DNA of 58,247 nt from Bacillota bacterium (GCA_017436705.1 JAFSCP010000033.1:1-58247); one strand, 5' to 3'. Numbered from the stretch's first letter, positions 32,936-41,523 are shown. Translations and numbers: made by a program. Notes: a model not told the origin generated them from the letters alone.

Positions 32936-33706
32936 CTATTCCCTCCAGCTCTCACCGGTGGCATAATCAATGACCACTCCGGGCTGGGTGTTATATATAA
33001 ATACATTGAAGCAGATGCCTTCACCGCCGTCTTCCACGGACAAGGCCTCCATAAGGACGCCCCTTGCCACCAGGTCATCACCGTCGAAAACCGGTGTCAC
33101 CCTGTACAGCACTCTGCCGCCGGTTCTGCGGATGTAGCGCGCCACCCGGCTCTCAAAAGGCTCCATGCCGTCCACGTTCATCCGCCGGGTTCCTGTAATC
33201 AGGTTCTTTTCGTTGGCGTTCTGACCGGTCAGCTGATAGCCGATGAGGTGGCAGCGGTTGTAAAGGTATCTGTCCTCTATAATATCATCATAACGGTAGG
33301 TATGCCAGCCGCTGGGTCTGATCATACCGATGCTGCCTCTTTCTTCGGTGGGCATCAGGCTCTTGTCCAGCAGGGCCTCTGCCGTTCCGCATCGTCCAAG
33401 CTTATCCAGATCCGAATAACTTTCGTATGGCTGCTCTGCTTCCCTCGCCCCGGCAATCTCTGCACGGGTGAAGAAAAGCTCGCCACCATTAACCTCTGCG
33501 TAGAGGCTGCTGCCGGCCTCCGGCACCTGCTCAAGGATTTCCTGCTGTCCCGGCGCTTCTTCGCCGCCCGCAAGCAGGTCCTCCACATACCCTTTTATAT
33601 CAAATCCGCTGACCGCAGCACTGAGAACAATAAGTCCGCCAGTCAGAGCAATCAGTTTGCTCAGCATTTTTTCGTATGGTTCCAATCTGTTTTTTCCCTT
33701 AGCCAT
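32936..33706 (-). CDS. Membrane-anchored DNA/RNA non-specific endonuclease (EndA/DNA-entry nuclease type)
   Basis: A 256-residue protein with a single N-terminal membrane helix (about 17-37) and a C-terminal nuclease domain (about 70-256) expected outside the cell. The core motif RCHLIGYQLTGQNANEKNLITGTRRMN (about 150-176) matches the H...N beta-beta-alpha-metal motif of EndA-like DNA-entry nucleases; the usual (D)RGHL reads RCHL here. It is preceded by a strong promoter. Possible roles are extracellular DNA use or competence. Confidence 0.85.
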   Translation of the reverse strand: MAKGKNRLEPYEKMLSKLIALTGGLIVLSAAVSGFDIKGYVEDLLAGGEEAPGQQEILEQVPEAGSSLYAEVNGGELFFTRAEIAGAREAEQPYESYSDLDKLGRCGTAEALLDKSLMPTEERGSIGMIRPSGWHTYRYDDIIEDRYLYNRCHLIGYQLTGQNANEKNLITGTRRMNVDGMEPFESRVARYIRRTGGRVLYRVTPVFDGDDLVARGVLMEALSVEDGGEGICFNVFIYNTQPGVVIDYATGESWRE

Positions 33707-33734
33707 CTTTTACCCCTTTTCCTTTCCTGCTCCC

Positions 33735-33763
33735 ATTATACCACATCTGCCCGCCCTCTTCAA
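33735..33763 (-). promoter_or_regulatory. Sigma-A promoter of the nuclease gene
   Basis: Minus strand TTGAAG (33763-33758), 17-base spacer, TATAAT (33740-33735). Confidence 0.75.
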
Positions 33764-33780
33764 GAACAAGCGTTCGGCAT

Positions 33781-33808
33781 TTGCAAAATCCTCTGTCTGT
33801 GGTATACT
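33781..33808 (+). promoter_or_regulatory. Sigma-A promoter of the LURP-one gene
   Basis: TTGCAA (33781-33786), 16-base spacer, TATACT (33803-33808); a GGAGG ribosome site follows before the ATG at 33840. Confidence 0.7.
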
Positions 33809-33839
33809 AAGGGTAATCAGAAGGGCATGGAGGTGCAGT

Positions 33840-34349
33840 ATGAAACTTTATTTCAGACAGAAAATATTTTCCTGGCTGGACAGCTACGACGTGTACGATG
33901 AGTCCGGCGACATATACTTTAAAGTAAAGGGCAAAATCGCCTGGGGACACAAACTTGCAATTTACGATGCTTCCGGTGCTGAAGTGGGCGTTGTCAAAGA
34001 ACAAATTGTGGACATTATGCCGCATTTCGACTTTTACATGGGCCGCACCAAGGTGGGCACCCTGAAAAAGAAGCTGACACTGCTTCGTCCGAAGTTTTCC
34101 ATTGATTTCGGCGGCCGTAAGTGGGAAATCGACGGCAACTGGTGGGAGTGGGACTACCTCATCAAAGAAGGCCGTGAAAAAGTCGCAGCAATCTACAAGC
34201 GGGTTTTCCGCCTGACTGACAACTACGCAATCGAAGTCAGAGACCCGGAAGACGCTCTGGGCGCACTCATGGTGGTCATCGCCATTGACGCCGAAAAGTG
34301 CTCCGAAGAAAAAAAGGCCGACAAGAAAGCGGCGAAAAAAGAAAAGTAA
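33840..34349 (+). CDS. LURP-one-related (tubby-like beta-barrel) protein
   Basis: A 169-residue cytosolic protein of the LURP-one/DUF567 (YxjI) family: MKLYFRQKIFSWLDSYDVYDESGDIYFKVKGK is the typical opening, and the following beta-strands (AIYDASGAEVGVVKE, GRTKVGTLKKKLTLLRPKFSID) build a tubby-like barrel. The C-terminal end is a Lys/Glu-rich tail. Start chosen for GGAGG at the right spacing; upstream in-frame codons precede the promoter. Function in bacteria unknown; phospholipid or membrane association is conceivable from the fold. Confidence 0.85.
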   Translation: MKLYFRQKIFSWLDSYDVYDESGDIYFKVKGKIAWGHKLAIYDASGAEVGVVKEQIVDIMPHFDFYMGRTKVGTLKKKLTLLRPKFSIDFGGRKWEIDGNWWEWDYLIKEGREKVAAIYKRVFRLTDNYAIEVRDPEDALGALMVVIAIDAEKCSEEKKADKKAAKKEK

Positions 34350-34362
34350 AATATTATACTAA

Positions 34363-34397
34363 AATCCGGACAGCACACACGCCGTCCGGATTATTTT
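34363..34397. terminator. Terminator between LURP-one gene and RocB-like gene
   Basis: AATCCGGAC pairs with GTCCGGATT (34363-34392) around a 12-base loop, then a T-rich tract on the plus strand; A-rich sequence before it makes it partly usable from the minus strand. Confidence 0.8.
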
Positions 34398-34403
34398 ATT
34401 GTT

Positions 34404-36032
34404 CTAAAGTTCTTTCAGGAGCCTGTCAATTATGGCCGGTACCGTTTTTTCCAGATCCGGCATGTAGACGCGCTCGCTCCACTGATGTATTTCAAAGGCG
34501 CGTGGTCCGATAAAGAAGCACGGCGCTCCCAGGCGCGCAATATCCTCAAAAGGAATGTCGTAGCAGTTTGCCGGCAGTGTCAGGTTTTTCATCACCTGCC
34601 GCTGACCATCCGGGTCTGTGCAGCTCATGTAGCTGGCATCTCCGATTCCTGTAAAGTACGGCATCACTTTCAGCTTCATGCCCAGGTTTTCTTCCGCTTC
34701 GCGGCGGACAATTTCCAGAACTCCGCCGTCCTTTCCCGGCAGGTACCCGTTGCAGACGCAAGGGTAATACGGCGGGGAAATGCCCACCACAATTGCCGGA
34801 CCATCAAGGCCGCTCATTTCCAGAACCTTTTTCATGTATTCAATGCTGGCGTTCTGCAGTGTCAGTTCCGAAGCGTTTATTCTTTGGTACAGGCTCTGCG
34901 CAAGCTCTGCTTTGAGTGCATCAAAATCTGCGCCCAGTCTCACTGCTGCCATTTCCTCCAGCTTTCCCAGTTCAATCACTACGGGTCCTCTGGTTACCTT
35001 TGCGTCCGGGGAAATCAGACCAGCGCGGAAAGAATGTTCATAAGCTTTTTCGTAGCGCTCCATAACAGCGTCCGCCGCCTGCTGACATATTTCGATAATC
35101 TTCGACATCAGCCCGCCTACCTTCCCTTCACCAAGAAAGAGCAGATTCAGCATCAGCGCACCGTATCCGGGTACGGACACATCGTATGTGGTTTTAAGGT
35201 CCCGGACCATTGTCACAATTGGCGCCTGCGTTGTCAGCCCCAGGTCGCTGGTTGTCAGGTCGCAGTTAAGATCCAGGCGGCATGTTATTTCGGCGGCAAT
35301 ATGAGCTGCGCTCAGGCCTTTGACCGGTTCGCCGCAGTGAGAAAGAACCCCGCGTGTTACGATGGCCGGCAGGATTTTACCGATACTTCCGTTATATACC
35401 ATGAACTCGTCGCTTCCGAGAGCAAGCTGAGGTTCCAGAATCAGCGTGGCAGCATATTCAAGTCCGAATTTTTCCCGGATCTGAAGCAGCAGAGGCACGC
35501 AGCCCCGTGCTCCCGCAGACATGTTTTCTTCGTCGCAGACCGCCGCAAACAGCAGCCCTGTCTTTTCGCCCGCCGGGTGACTGAGGACTTTGTGAATTCC
35601 AATTGCCAGGCCGCCTTTCATGTCGGCAGTTCCCCGTCCGAAAACCCAGTCGCCGCTGGCCAGATCTGCTGCAATTTTTTCATCTGCTCTGCCTGAACCT
35701 TCGATGACGCGTGCCAGTTCCTCCGGCTTCAGCGCCCATGGTTTCAGGTCGCCGTAACTTTCAGTTTCTACAGCATCGTAGTGTCCGGTGAGAATGAGCG
35801 TGCGCGGCGTGGTTCCTTTTTTCAGTGCCCACACAACCGGCCGTCCGAGATGATCGCCCGTATCCGCAATTCCCCAGCAGTCTCTGTGCATGCTGAAATA
35901 CGGATCCTCTTCAAAATACGAAGCAATCCGCTCTGCAGCAGCCCTTTCCATTACAGTCCCGCTGTCGCTCTGAACGCCGACAAGGTCCAGCATTATATCT
36001 CTGATTGATTTGTTATCAGGTTGGTTCGACAT
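34404..36032 (-). CDS. M20-family metallohydrolase, RocB-like
   Basis: A 542-residue protein with the M20 zinc-peptidase fold and the long form typical of RocB (arginine-utilisation protein) relatives. It has GHYDAVE (metal His/Asp) at about 82-88, GRGTADMKGG (bridging Asp) at about 133-142, CDEENMSAGARG (catalytic Glu) at about 171-182, and later metal-ligand candidates in the lid/return strand. It is cytosolic and probably acts on a peptide or N-acyl amino acid. The start at 36032 (MSNQPDNKSIRDIM) is 12 bases after AGGAGG; an upstream in-frame start at 36074 is possible. The XRE regulator gene ends one base before the latter. Confidence 0.85.
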   Translation of the reverse strand: MSNQPDNKSIRDIMLDLVGVQSDSGTVMERAAAERIASYFEEDPYFSMHRDCWGIADTGDHLGRPVVWALKKGTTPRTLILTGHYDAVETESYGDLKPWALKPEELARVIEGSGRADEKIAADLASGDWVFGRGTADMKGGLAIGIHKVLSHPAGEKTGLLFAAVCDEENMSAGARGCVPLLLQIREKFGLEYAATLILEPQLALGSDEFMVYNGSIGKILPAIVTRGVLSHCGEPVKGLSAAHIAAEITCRLDLNCDLTTSDLGLTTQAPIVTMVRDLKTTYDVSVPGYGALMLNLLFLGEGKVGGLMSKIIEICQQAADAVMERYEKAYEHSFRAGLISPDAKVTRGPVVIELGKLEEMAAVRLGADFDALKAELAQSLYQRINASELTLQNASIEYMKKVLEMSGLDGPAIVVGISPPYYPCVCNGYLPGKDGGVLEIVRREAEENLGMKLKVMPYFTGIGDASYMSCTDPDGQRQVMKNLTLPANCYDIPFEDIARLGAPCFFIGPRAFEIHQWSERVYMPDLEKTVPAIIDRLLKEL

Positions 36033-36074
36033 TATTCGACAAAGCCTCCTGTGTCCTGTATATTGATGACTCAA

Positions 36075-36965
36075 TTATATCTTTTCCTGATTATCTTTAC
36101 AAGAGCCATGTCCTCTCCACCAGTGGTAAGTCAACACCGCCAGTACATTCAAAGCAATGTAAAGAATCCAGTCTTTTACCACCGTAAATATCCAGTAAAA
36201 CGTGCGGGTTGTTACCATCGGCGAAACAAATCCAAGGGCAAACCGTGCGGCAGCCAGTAGAATCCAGCCCGCCAGAATGAACTTTCCCTTGCCTTCAGGA
36301 ATTCTTAAAGGCTCTTTTCTGAAGCTCCATACCGTGAAAAATATCAGCAGCAGCGTAAGCATCAGCTCTGCAAAGGCCATTACCGCATTTATGGTCAGTT
36401 CCATCTCGCCCTTAAAAAAAGCTATGAGGTAGTAGGTATGAATTCCTGTTGCAACTCTGATAAATACCTGGGTCAGCAGGTATACTGTCCAGGCGCACCA
36501 CAGCCCTGCACGCTTTTTACATGTGCAGCAGATTATGCCGCAGATGATAAACGGCAGCGCCAGCAGAAAACCTGCCACTAAATCTCCCAGCAATGTACAT
36601 GTTACCACGCACACGGCCGCACATATGAAAAGCAGAATTCCTGCGATTTTGCGGGTTTCGAATTTTACAACGTGGATTACTTCGCGGGGCGGCGCTGTCT
36701 CTGACTCTGGTCTGGGCGGCGCTGTCTCAGGAGCCGGCGCGCTGCTTTCTGCATACTCCTCACTTTCTCCTATCCCTCTCACCAGCATATCCATGGACAC
36801 GCCGAAATTTTCGCAGAGGGCCACCAGCTTATCCAGTTCAGGTACCGAGCTGTCGGTCTCCCACTTGGAGATTGACTGGCGCGATACGTCCAGTGCCTCT
36901 GCCAGATCGCTCTGGGACATCTGCCGTTCCATGCGCAGAGTCATTATTCTTTCACCTAAAGTCAT
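36075..36965 (-). CDS. XRE-family regulator with C-terminal membrane domain
   Basis: A 296-residue protein: an N-terminal Cro/C1 HTH (about 4-58, SQSDLAEALDVSRQSISKWETDSSVPELDKLVAL), a Pro/Glu-rich linker (about 70-95), and five or six hydrophobic helices (about 105-290). It is a membrane-tethered DNA-binding protein. A 13-bp palindrome (36985-36997) between promoter and start fits autoregulation. It precedes the RocB-like gene on the same strand. Confidence 0.85.
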   Translation of the reverse strand: MTLGERIMTLRMERQMSQSDLAEALDVSRQSISKWETDSSVPELDKLVALCENFGVSMDMLVRGIGESEEYAESSAPAPETAPPRPESETAPPREVIHVVKFETRKIAGILLFICAAVCVVTCTLLGDLVAGFLLALPFIICGIICCTCKKRAGLWCAWTVYLLTQVFIRVATGIHTYYLIAFFKGEMELTINAVMAFAELMLTLLLIFFTVWSFRKEPLRIPEGKGKFILAGWILLAAARFALGFVSPMVTTRTFYWIFTVVKDWILYIALNVLAVLTYHWWRGHGSCKDNQEKI

Positions 36966-36984
36966 CTATGTAAACCTCCTTTTG

Positions 36985-36997
36985 GACTAATCTAGTC
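36985..36997. promoter_or_regulatory. Candidate XRE operator GACTA-N3-TAGTC
   Basis: A perfect 5-3-5 palindrome between the -10 box (37014-37019) and the ribosome site of the XRE gene; the position suits autorepression. Confidence 0.5.
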
Positions 36998-37013
36998 TCT
37001 TATATTTACAGTT

Positions 37014-37042
37014 ATTATAGCAATTCACCGTAAAAAAGTCTA
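37014..37042 (-). promoter_or_regulatory. Promoter of the XRE regulator
   Basis: Minus strand TAGACT (37042-37037), 17-base spacer, TATAAT (37019-37014). Confidence 0.6.
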
Positions 37043-37081
37043 CCAATCGGCTTTAGCACTTTTAGCAACCAGCAGTTGCAC

Positions 37082-37114
37082 AGCAAAAAAACAGGTCCGA
37101 AGACCTGTTTTGCT
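37082..37114 (-). terminator. Terminator of the GntR-ABC operon
   Basis: ACAGGTC pairs with GACCTGT around CGAA, extended by A/T pairs; followed on the minus strand by a run of T. It lies 12 bases after the permease stop codon. Confidence 0.85.
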
Positions 37115-37125
37115 AAAAAATTTTC

Positions 37126-37977
37126 TTATTCGAGATTCAGTCTGCGACGCAGGCTTTGTTCGCTGATGATGTGATAAACGGCAATCTGCAGCGCATCATA
37201 GATGATAAACAGAAGCAGGCTCACCATCACCACGCCTTCCAGGCCATCCGCCATGCTCAGACCGGCAAACCAATCCTGTACCGGCTGCAGCACACTCTGC
37301 GGCAAGCTTCCGGCCAGCATGGAAATCCCTTCTGCGAAAGCTGTCAGCAGGAATATGCTTGCAATGCTGATTCCGATATACACTGCCGCGCTGAGGGCAA
37401 TTTTATATTTCGGTGCCATCTGTCCTATGGAAAGAGATGCGTAAACTTTATAAATATCAGCCATTATCCACGCAAGCGCCAGAATTATCACTTCCAGACA
37501 CATAAGCACATACACGGGCTGCTTCGTCATCAAGCCAGCCAGTTCACTTAAGAAATACCCGATACGGTTTATCAGCACTCCGTCAAACGCAGAAAGCAGC
37601 AGAATTGAAACTACCGCCACCGCCATGCTTATTATGGAAACCGCAACAGCTGTAACCCCTTTTGCCGTAATCAGCTGCCGTGTTTTCACCGGAAGCGTAT
37701 GCATGAGATATCCCTCGTCGCGCATCAGACCTTTATAAAACCGCATAATGATGATAATTACCGTCACTGCAATCAGCGCTATAAACATAGCTATGTAAGT
37801 GAAAGTAAATAGATTATTCAGTATGTTGAGCACAGCCGGATATTCTCCCAGTCCGTCATAAGGAAAAATCTTCTGAAAAACTGCCATAATAATGGCCATG
37901 GCAGGCAGTCCGGCCCACAGAACCCCCATCAGCCTGATCATGGAACGGAACTCGTATTTTACTAACTTAAAGGTCAT
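37126..37977 (-). CDS. ABC-2 type transporter permease
   Basis: A 283-residue membrane protein with six hydrophobic segments. It opens MTFKLVKYEFRSMIRLMGVLW, like permeases of the YtrC/YtrD type, and has the MRDEGYLMHTLPVKTRQLITAK block common in bacitracin/lantibiotic-stress ABC-2 permeases (cytoplasmic loop contacting the ATPase). It overlaps the ATPase gene by 11 bp. Third gene of the GntR-ATPase-permease operon. Substrate unknown. Confidence 0.87.
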   Translation of the reverse strand: MTFKLVKYEFRSMIRLMGVLWAGLPAMAIIMAVFQKIFPYDGLGEYPAVLNILNNLFTFTYIAMFIALIAVTVIIIIMRFYKGLMRDEGYLMHTLPVKTRQLITAKGVTAVAVSIISMAVAVVSILLLSAFDGVLINRIGYFLSELAGLMTKQPVYVLMCLEVIILALAWIMADIYKVYASLSIGQMAPKYKIALSAAVYIGISIASIFLLTAFAEGISMLAGSLPQSVLQPVQDWFAGLSMADGLEGVVMVSLLLFIIYDALQIAVYHIISEQSLRRRLNLE

Positions 37978-38737
37978 CTGTGCTTCCCCCTTTCACAGCC
38001 TCCATATCTCCCTGAGGATTGTTATATCCCGCATACGGCGTCATTCTGAAATAACTGCGGAAAACCCCATCTACGGACTTGCCTTCTCTGTCCTTCATTT
38101 CGTCCACCGCCTCATGGCACAGAACCTTGCCTTCACGGATAAAAATCACTTCGTCCAGAATTCTTTCAACGTCTGAGATAAGGTGAGTAGAAATGATCAC
38201 CGAACCGTCGTCGTTATAATTGTTGATAATAGTCCCCAGAATGTATTCGCGGGCAGCAGGGTCCACACCGGCAATCGGCTCGTCAAGCAGGTAAAGCTGA
38301 GCCTTTCTGCTCATAACGAGAATCAGCTGGATTTTTTCCCTCGTTCCCTTGGACATGGTTTTTATCTTCGCGGTTTCGGCAATTCCAAGGGCGCGGCACA
38401 TGTCAGATGCCTTGCTGCGGTCAAAATCATTATAAAAATCACTGAACATGTCCAGCACATCACTGACCTTCATCCAGTCAGCAAAATACGGCCGGTCCGG
38501 CAGATAGCTGACAATGGATCTGGTATAAGTATCCGGGCCGTGTCCATCAATCAGAACGCTGCCCGAAGTGGGCTGAATCAGCCCGTTCAGAAGCTTTATA
38601 AGGGTTGTTTTGCCGCTGCCGTTGGGGCCAAGAAGCCCTATAACTTTGCCCCGTCCAATGGCAAGATTCACATTGTCCAGCGCCAGGCAACCCGAAAACA
38701 CCTTGGAAAGCCCTTCGCAAATTACTAAATTATTCAT
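37967..38737 (-). CDS. ABC transporter ATP-binding protein (YtrB-like)
   Basis: A 256-residue ATPase with Walker A GPNGSGKTT (about 36-44), the signature replaced by MSKGTREK, typical of this sub-family, Walker B LYLLDEP followed by IAGVDPAARE, and the H-loop ISTHLIS. It partners the permease encoded next. It overlaps both neighbours (8 bp with GntR, 11 bp with the permease). Confidence 0.92.
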   Translation of the reverse strand: MNNLVICEGLSKVFSGCLALDNVNLAIGRGKVIGLLGPNGSGKTTLIKLLNGLIQPTSGSVLIDGHGPDTYTRSIVSYLPDRPYFADWMKVSDVLDMFSDFYNDFDRSKASDMCRALGIAETAKIKTMSKGTREKIQLILVMSRKAQLYLLDEPIAGVDPAAREYILGTIINNYNDDGSVIISTHLISDVERILDEVIFIREGKVLCHEAVDEMKDREGKSVDGVFRSYFRMTPYAGYNNPQGDMEAVKGGSTDDL

Positions 38738-39098
38738 AAAAATCCCCCTTTTTGTTTATAATCCTGATAGCCTCGTTTGTACTATATCCCAGAGCATTCA
38801 TCTCCTGCAGATAAGTAGCTATGTTCTGCTCAGCAAGCTTTTCCTTGGTGGCCCCTATGAGCTGCTGGTCTGTGGTTACAGTTCTTCCGGCAGTGCGGTT
38901 TGTAATCAGCAGTCCTTCTGCTTCCAGTTCAGCCATGGCACGCTGCATGGTATTGCGGTTCACGCCCGCTTCCTGCGCCATGTCGCGCACCGTCGGGAAA
39001 GCTCCGCCCATGGGATATTCACCTGACACGATAGCACGCATAAGCAGTTCCTTAATCTGCGGCCAGAGCGACCGGCTGTCGTCAAGCTTCCATTCCAT
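38730..39098 (-). CDS. GntR-family regulator, YtrA subfamily
   Basis: A 122-residue regulator with a winged HTH (about 10-75, YPMGGAFPTVRDMAQEAGVNRNTMQRAMAELEAEGLL) and the short helical tail that defines the YtrA subfamily. YtrA regulators repress their own ABC operon and respond to cell-wall-active antibiotics in Bacillus. A 26-bp near-palindrome overlapping its transcription start is the probable operator. Confidence 0.9.
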   Translation of the reverse strand: MEWKLDDSRSLWPQIKELLMRAIVSGEYPMGGAFPTVRDMAQEAGVNRNTMQRAMAELEAEGLLITNRTAGRTVTTDQQLIGATKEKLAEQNIATYLQEMNALGYSTNEAIRIINKKGDFYE

Positions 39099-39133
39099 CT
39101 TATTCCCCCTTTACAAAAGATTTTTTCGTCGGC

Positions 39134-39159
39134 TATTGTCCTAAGTGCTTAAGACAATA
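39134..39159. promoter_or_regulatory. Probable operator of the YtrA-like GntR
   Basis: TATTGTC (39134-39140) and GACAATA (39153-39159) flank a near-symmetric CTAAG/CTTAA centre. It lies immediately downstream of the -10 box, so a bound repressor would block transcription. Confidence 0.6.
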
Positions 39160-39161
39160 TG

Positions 39162-39191
39162 ACTATATCATACTGCTGCCACATCTGTCAA
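39162..39191 (-). promoter_or_regulatory. Sigma-A promoter of the GntR-ABC operon
   Basis: Minus strand TTGACA (39191-39186), 18-base spacer, TATAGT (39167-39162). Confidence 0.65.
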
Positions 39192-39201
39192 TATGTCACA
39201 T

Positions 39202-39255
39202 TAAAAAAAGACACTCCGCCTGCCGGGAAAATCTCCCCGCTCTGCGGAATGTCTT
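39202..39255 (-). terminator. Terminator of the acetamidase/formamidase gene
   Basis: AAGACA and CCGC arms (39244-39255) pair with GCGG and TGTCTT (39206-39218 read in reverse) around a G/C-rich centre; run of seven T on the minus strand. Confidence 0.7.
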
Positions 39256-39269
39256 AAATTCGGATTTAT

Positions 39270-40139
39270 TTATTTAAAAAACTCCTCTTCCAGCTCTGCT
39301 CTCACAGTCACCTGTGGGTCCACAATCTGGCAGATTACCAGATTGCATTTCATGCTCATGAGAAGTCCTGCCTCGTCAGCTTTCCAGCCCCGCTTCAGGA
39401 GCAGTTCGTACATGGACTCAAGGGCCAGCCGCACTGCCTCATCATATGTAAGGGCTGATGCGACGGTCATAACCTTGCCGCCTTCGTACAGAGTCGGCTG
39501 AAGCAGGCCCGCATCCTTGATTACGCGGACGCGCACTGTAACCTCACCGCTTGTTTCAAGTCCGTAGCTGAAAACTTCCCCGTCTCCCATAAGCGCATGA
39601 AGGTCGCCCATGGCCAGGAGCGCCCCTTCCACCTGCACCGGCAGGTAAAGTTTTGCCCCTTCAATGATGCGGCTGCAGTCCATATTGCTGCCATGGTTAT
39701 CAGGTGTGGTTGTCGGAATTCCTTCTCCAGCAGGCGCCACGCCGATTACTCCGATCATAGGTACTACCGGAATTCTGTGGCCGCCGATTTTTACGAAGCC
39801 ATCACTGAAGTCGAAGGTATGATACTTATTTTCACCAGGGTAGTTCACAAAGGCAAACTCACCGAAGCCTGTGCCCATGGCGCCCCAGCCCCTTGTCTTT
39901 ATTGAAAGTATCTCAACCTCAAGAGCATCCCCCGGCTCAGCACCTTCAACAAACAAAGGTCCTGTAACAGGATTTGCAAGGTAGCAGCCTTCTTCGTCCA
40001 TAACCCCGTCTTCTGATACAGCGCTGTCGAAACAGTCGAGCGTTTCAAAGATTACAGTATCACCGTCTTTGCAGAATGCTGCCGGCGGGTTGGCCGCGGA
40101 CATAGTGTCAGTTTTATGTGTGCAAGAAATTTTAAGCAT
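39270..40139 (-). CDS. Acetamidase/formamidase family protein
   Basis: A 289-residue enzyme of the FmdA_AmdA family, which hydrolyses formamide or short amides to ammonia and the acid. Family blocks are visible: NPVTGPLFVEGAEPGDALEVEIL (about 55-77), FPGENKYHTFDF-like, a central GDLHALMGDGEVFSYGLETSGEV (about 178-200) and NLVICQIVDP near the end. The protein is of normal length. It lies alone with its own terminator, 78 bp after the CofE-like gene. Formamide is not a product of the FtcD-type hut pathway in this window, so the substrate probably comes from elsewhere. Confidence 0.9.
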   Translation of the reverse strand: MLKISCTHKTDTMSAANPPAAFCKDGDTVIFETLDCFDSAVSEDGVMDEEGCYLANPVTGPLFVEGAEPGDALEVEILSIKTRGWGAMGTGFGEFAFVNYPGENKYHTFDFSDGFVKIGGHRIPVVPMIGVIGVAPAGEGIPTTTPDNHGSNMDCSRIIEGAKLYLPVQVEGALLAMGDLHALMGDGEVFSYGLETSGEVTVRVRVIKDAGLLQPTLYEGGKVMTVASALTYDEAVRLALESMYELLLKRGWKADEAGLLMSMKCNLVICQIVDPQVTVRAELEEEFFK

Positions 40140-40171
40140 GGTCCTGTCCTCCAGTCTTTGTCTTTTATTAT

Positions 40172-40198
40172 AAAAACTGCCGGCACGACGGCCGGCAG
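40172..40198 (-). terminator. Terminator of the CofE-like gene
   Basis: CTGCCGGC (40178-40185) pairs with GCCGGCAG (40191-40198); minus-strand U-run from 40177-40172. Confidence 0.88.
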
Positions 40199-40216
40199 AA
40201 TATTTTGCATGTTAAA

Positions 40217-41407
40217 TTAGTCAGTGTAGTTATCGAAGTAACCCTGAATGTAGATGAAAGGTGTACCCTTGTCGCCGGAACCGGAAGTCAGGTCGCAGAG
40301 GGAACCCAGAAGGTCTGTTAATCTTCTTGGAGTAGTTCCTTCTGTTGCCATCTGGCCCACAAGGTTGTCATCCTTTTCCTTGATTGCTGCGCTGATTGCT
40401 GCCTTCAGCTCGTCGCCGCGAAGGTCTGCGAAATCATTGTCAGCAAGGTATTTTAACTTAAGTTCGTTAGGCTGTCCCACAAGACCGCTTGTATAGCCAG
40501 GGGAAACAACAGGGTCTGCAAGTTCCCAGATTTTGCCCACTGGGTCCTTGAATGCGCCGTCACCGTAAATCATAACTTCCACAACCTTGCCTGTTCTTTC
40601 TTTGATGTCAGCCTGAACTGCATCAACGAATTCCTGACAGTTGATAGGGAAAAGTTTGATTGTATCTTCAGTTGCCTTGTTGGAACCAAGGATACCGTAT
40701 TCAGGATTGTAACCTGAACCGTTTACAGGTGCTGTGAGAAGGTCATCCATACCGAGGACTACAGTGCCGCCAGCCTGCTGGATGAGTCTCTTGGTTCTCT
40801 TGCGTGTGTGGATGTCAGCGCAGATAACCTTGTCAGTATATTTTACGATTTCACGAGGGTTGTTTGCGAAGATGATTTCAGCTTCAGCGCCTTCTTCTTC
40901 GATGATACCCTTGTAGTAGTTTACATAGTCGATGTCAGTGAAAGTGTGCTTGGACTTGCCGAAAGTTTCTTCGAACTGAGCCTGAGTAAGCACATCCTTG
41001 TAAGGGTCGATTCCCTTTTCGTCAAGCAGGTCAAGGTCGAGAAGGTGGTTGCCCACTTCGTCACTTGGATAGCTGAGCATGAGAACAACTTTTTTGCTTC
41101 CCTTTGCAATACCACGGAGACAGATTGCAAATCTGTTTCTGCTCAGGATTGGAAATACAACTCCGACAGTTTCTCCGCCCAGTTTGTTCTTTACGTCTTC
41201 TGCAAGCTGTTCTGTTGTTGCATAGTTTTTCTGTGCACGGGCCAGGATAGACTCTGTTACGGCAAGTACGTCTTTGCTGCCGATTTCAAAGTCGCCGCCT
41301 TCGATGCATGCCATAAGTGTGTCAACTACGATCTTCTTTAAATCATCGCCTTCTTTGATGATTGGTCCGCGGAGTCCGCGAGAAATTGTTCCAATTCTTC
41401 TTTCCAT
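40217..41407 (-). CDS. Coenzyme F420-0:L-glutamate ligase-like (CofE family) protein
   Basis: A 396-residue protein with the CofE fold signature near the N-terminus (IIKEGDDLKKIVVDTLMACIEGGDFEIGSKDVLAVTES) and later VMIYGDGAFKDPVGKIWELADPVVSP. It is longer than archaeal CofE (about 250 residues). Members like this are common in Firmicutes that make no F420. No other F420 gene is in the window, so a different gamma-glutamyl acceptor (for example a folate or peptide) is likely. It has its own promoter and terminator. Confidence 0.8.
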   Translation of the reverse strand: MERRIGTISRGLRGPIIKEGDDLKKIVVDTLMACIEGGDFEIGSKDVLAVTESILARAQKNYATTEQLAEDVKNKLGGETVGVVFPILSRNRFAICLRGIAKGSKKVVLMLSYPSDEVGNHLLDLDLLDEKGIDPYKDVLTQAQFEETFGKSKHTFTDIDYVNYYKGIIEEEGAEAEIIFANNPREIVKYTDKVICADIHTRKRTKRLIQQAGGTVVLGMDDLLTAPVNGSGYNPEYGILGSNKATEDTIKLFPINCQEFVDAVQADIKERTGKVVEVMIYGDGAFKDPVGKIWELADPVVSPGYTSGLVGQPNELKLKYLADNDFADLRGDELKAAISAAIKEKDDNLVGQMATEGTTPRRLTDLLGSLCDLTSGSGDKGTPFIYIQGYFDNYTD

Positions 41408-41461
41408 ATATATTATCTCCTTTGAATAAAGTGATATCGTTAATTGGTTTTTAACTCAATA

Positions 41462-41490
41462 ATTATATACCATTTAGTGCCTTTGCACAA
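41462..41490 (-). promoter_or_regulatory. Promoter of the CofE-like gene
   Basis: Minus strand TTGTGC (41490-41485), 17-base spacer, TATAAT (41467-41462). Confidence 0.6.
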
Positions 41491-41523
41491 GTTTTTTATG
41501 TGTAGTTTTGCTGAAAAATTTTG

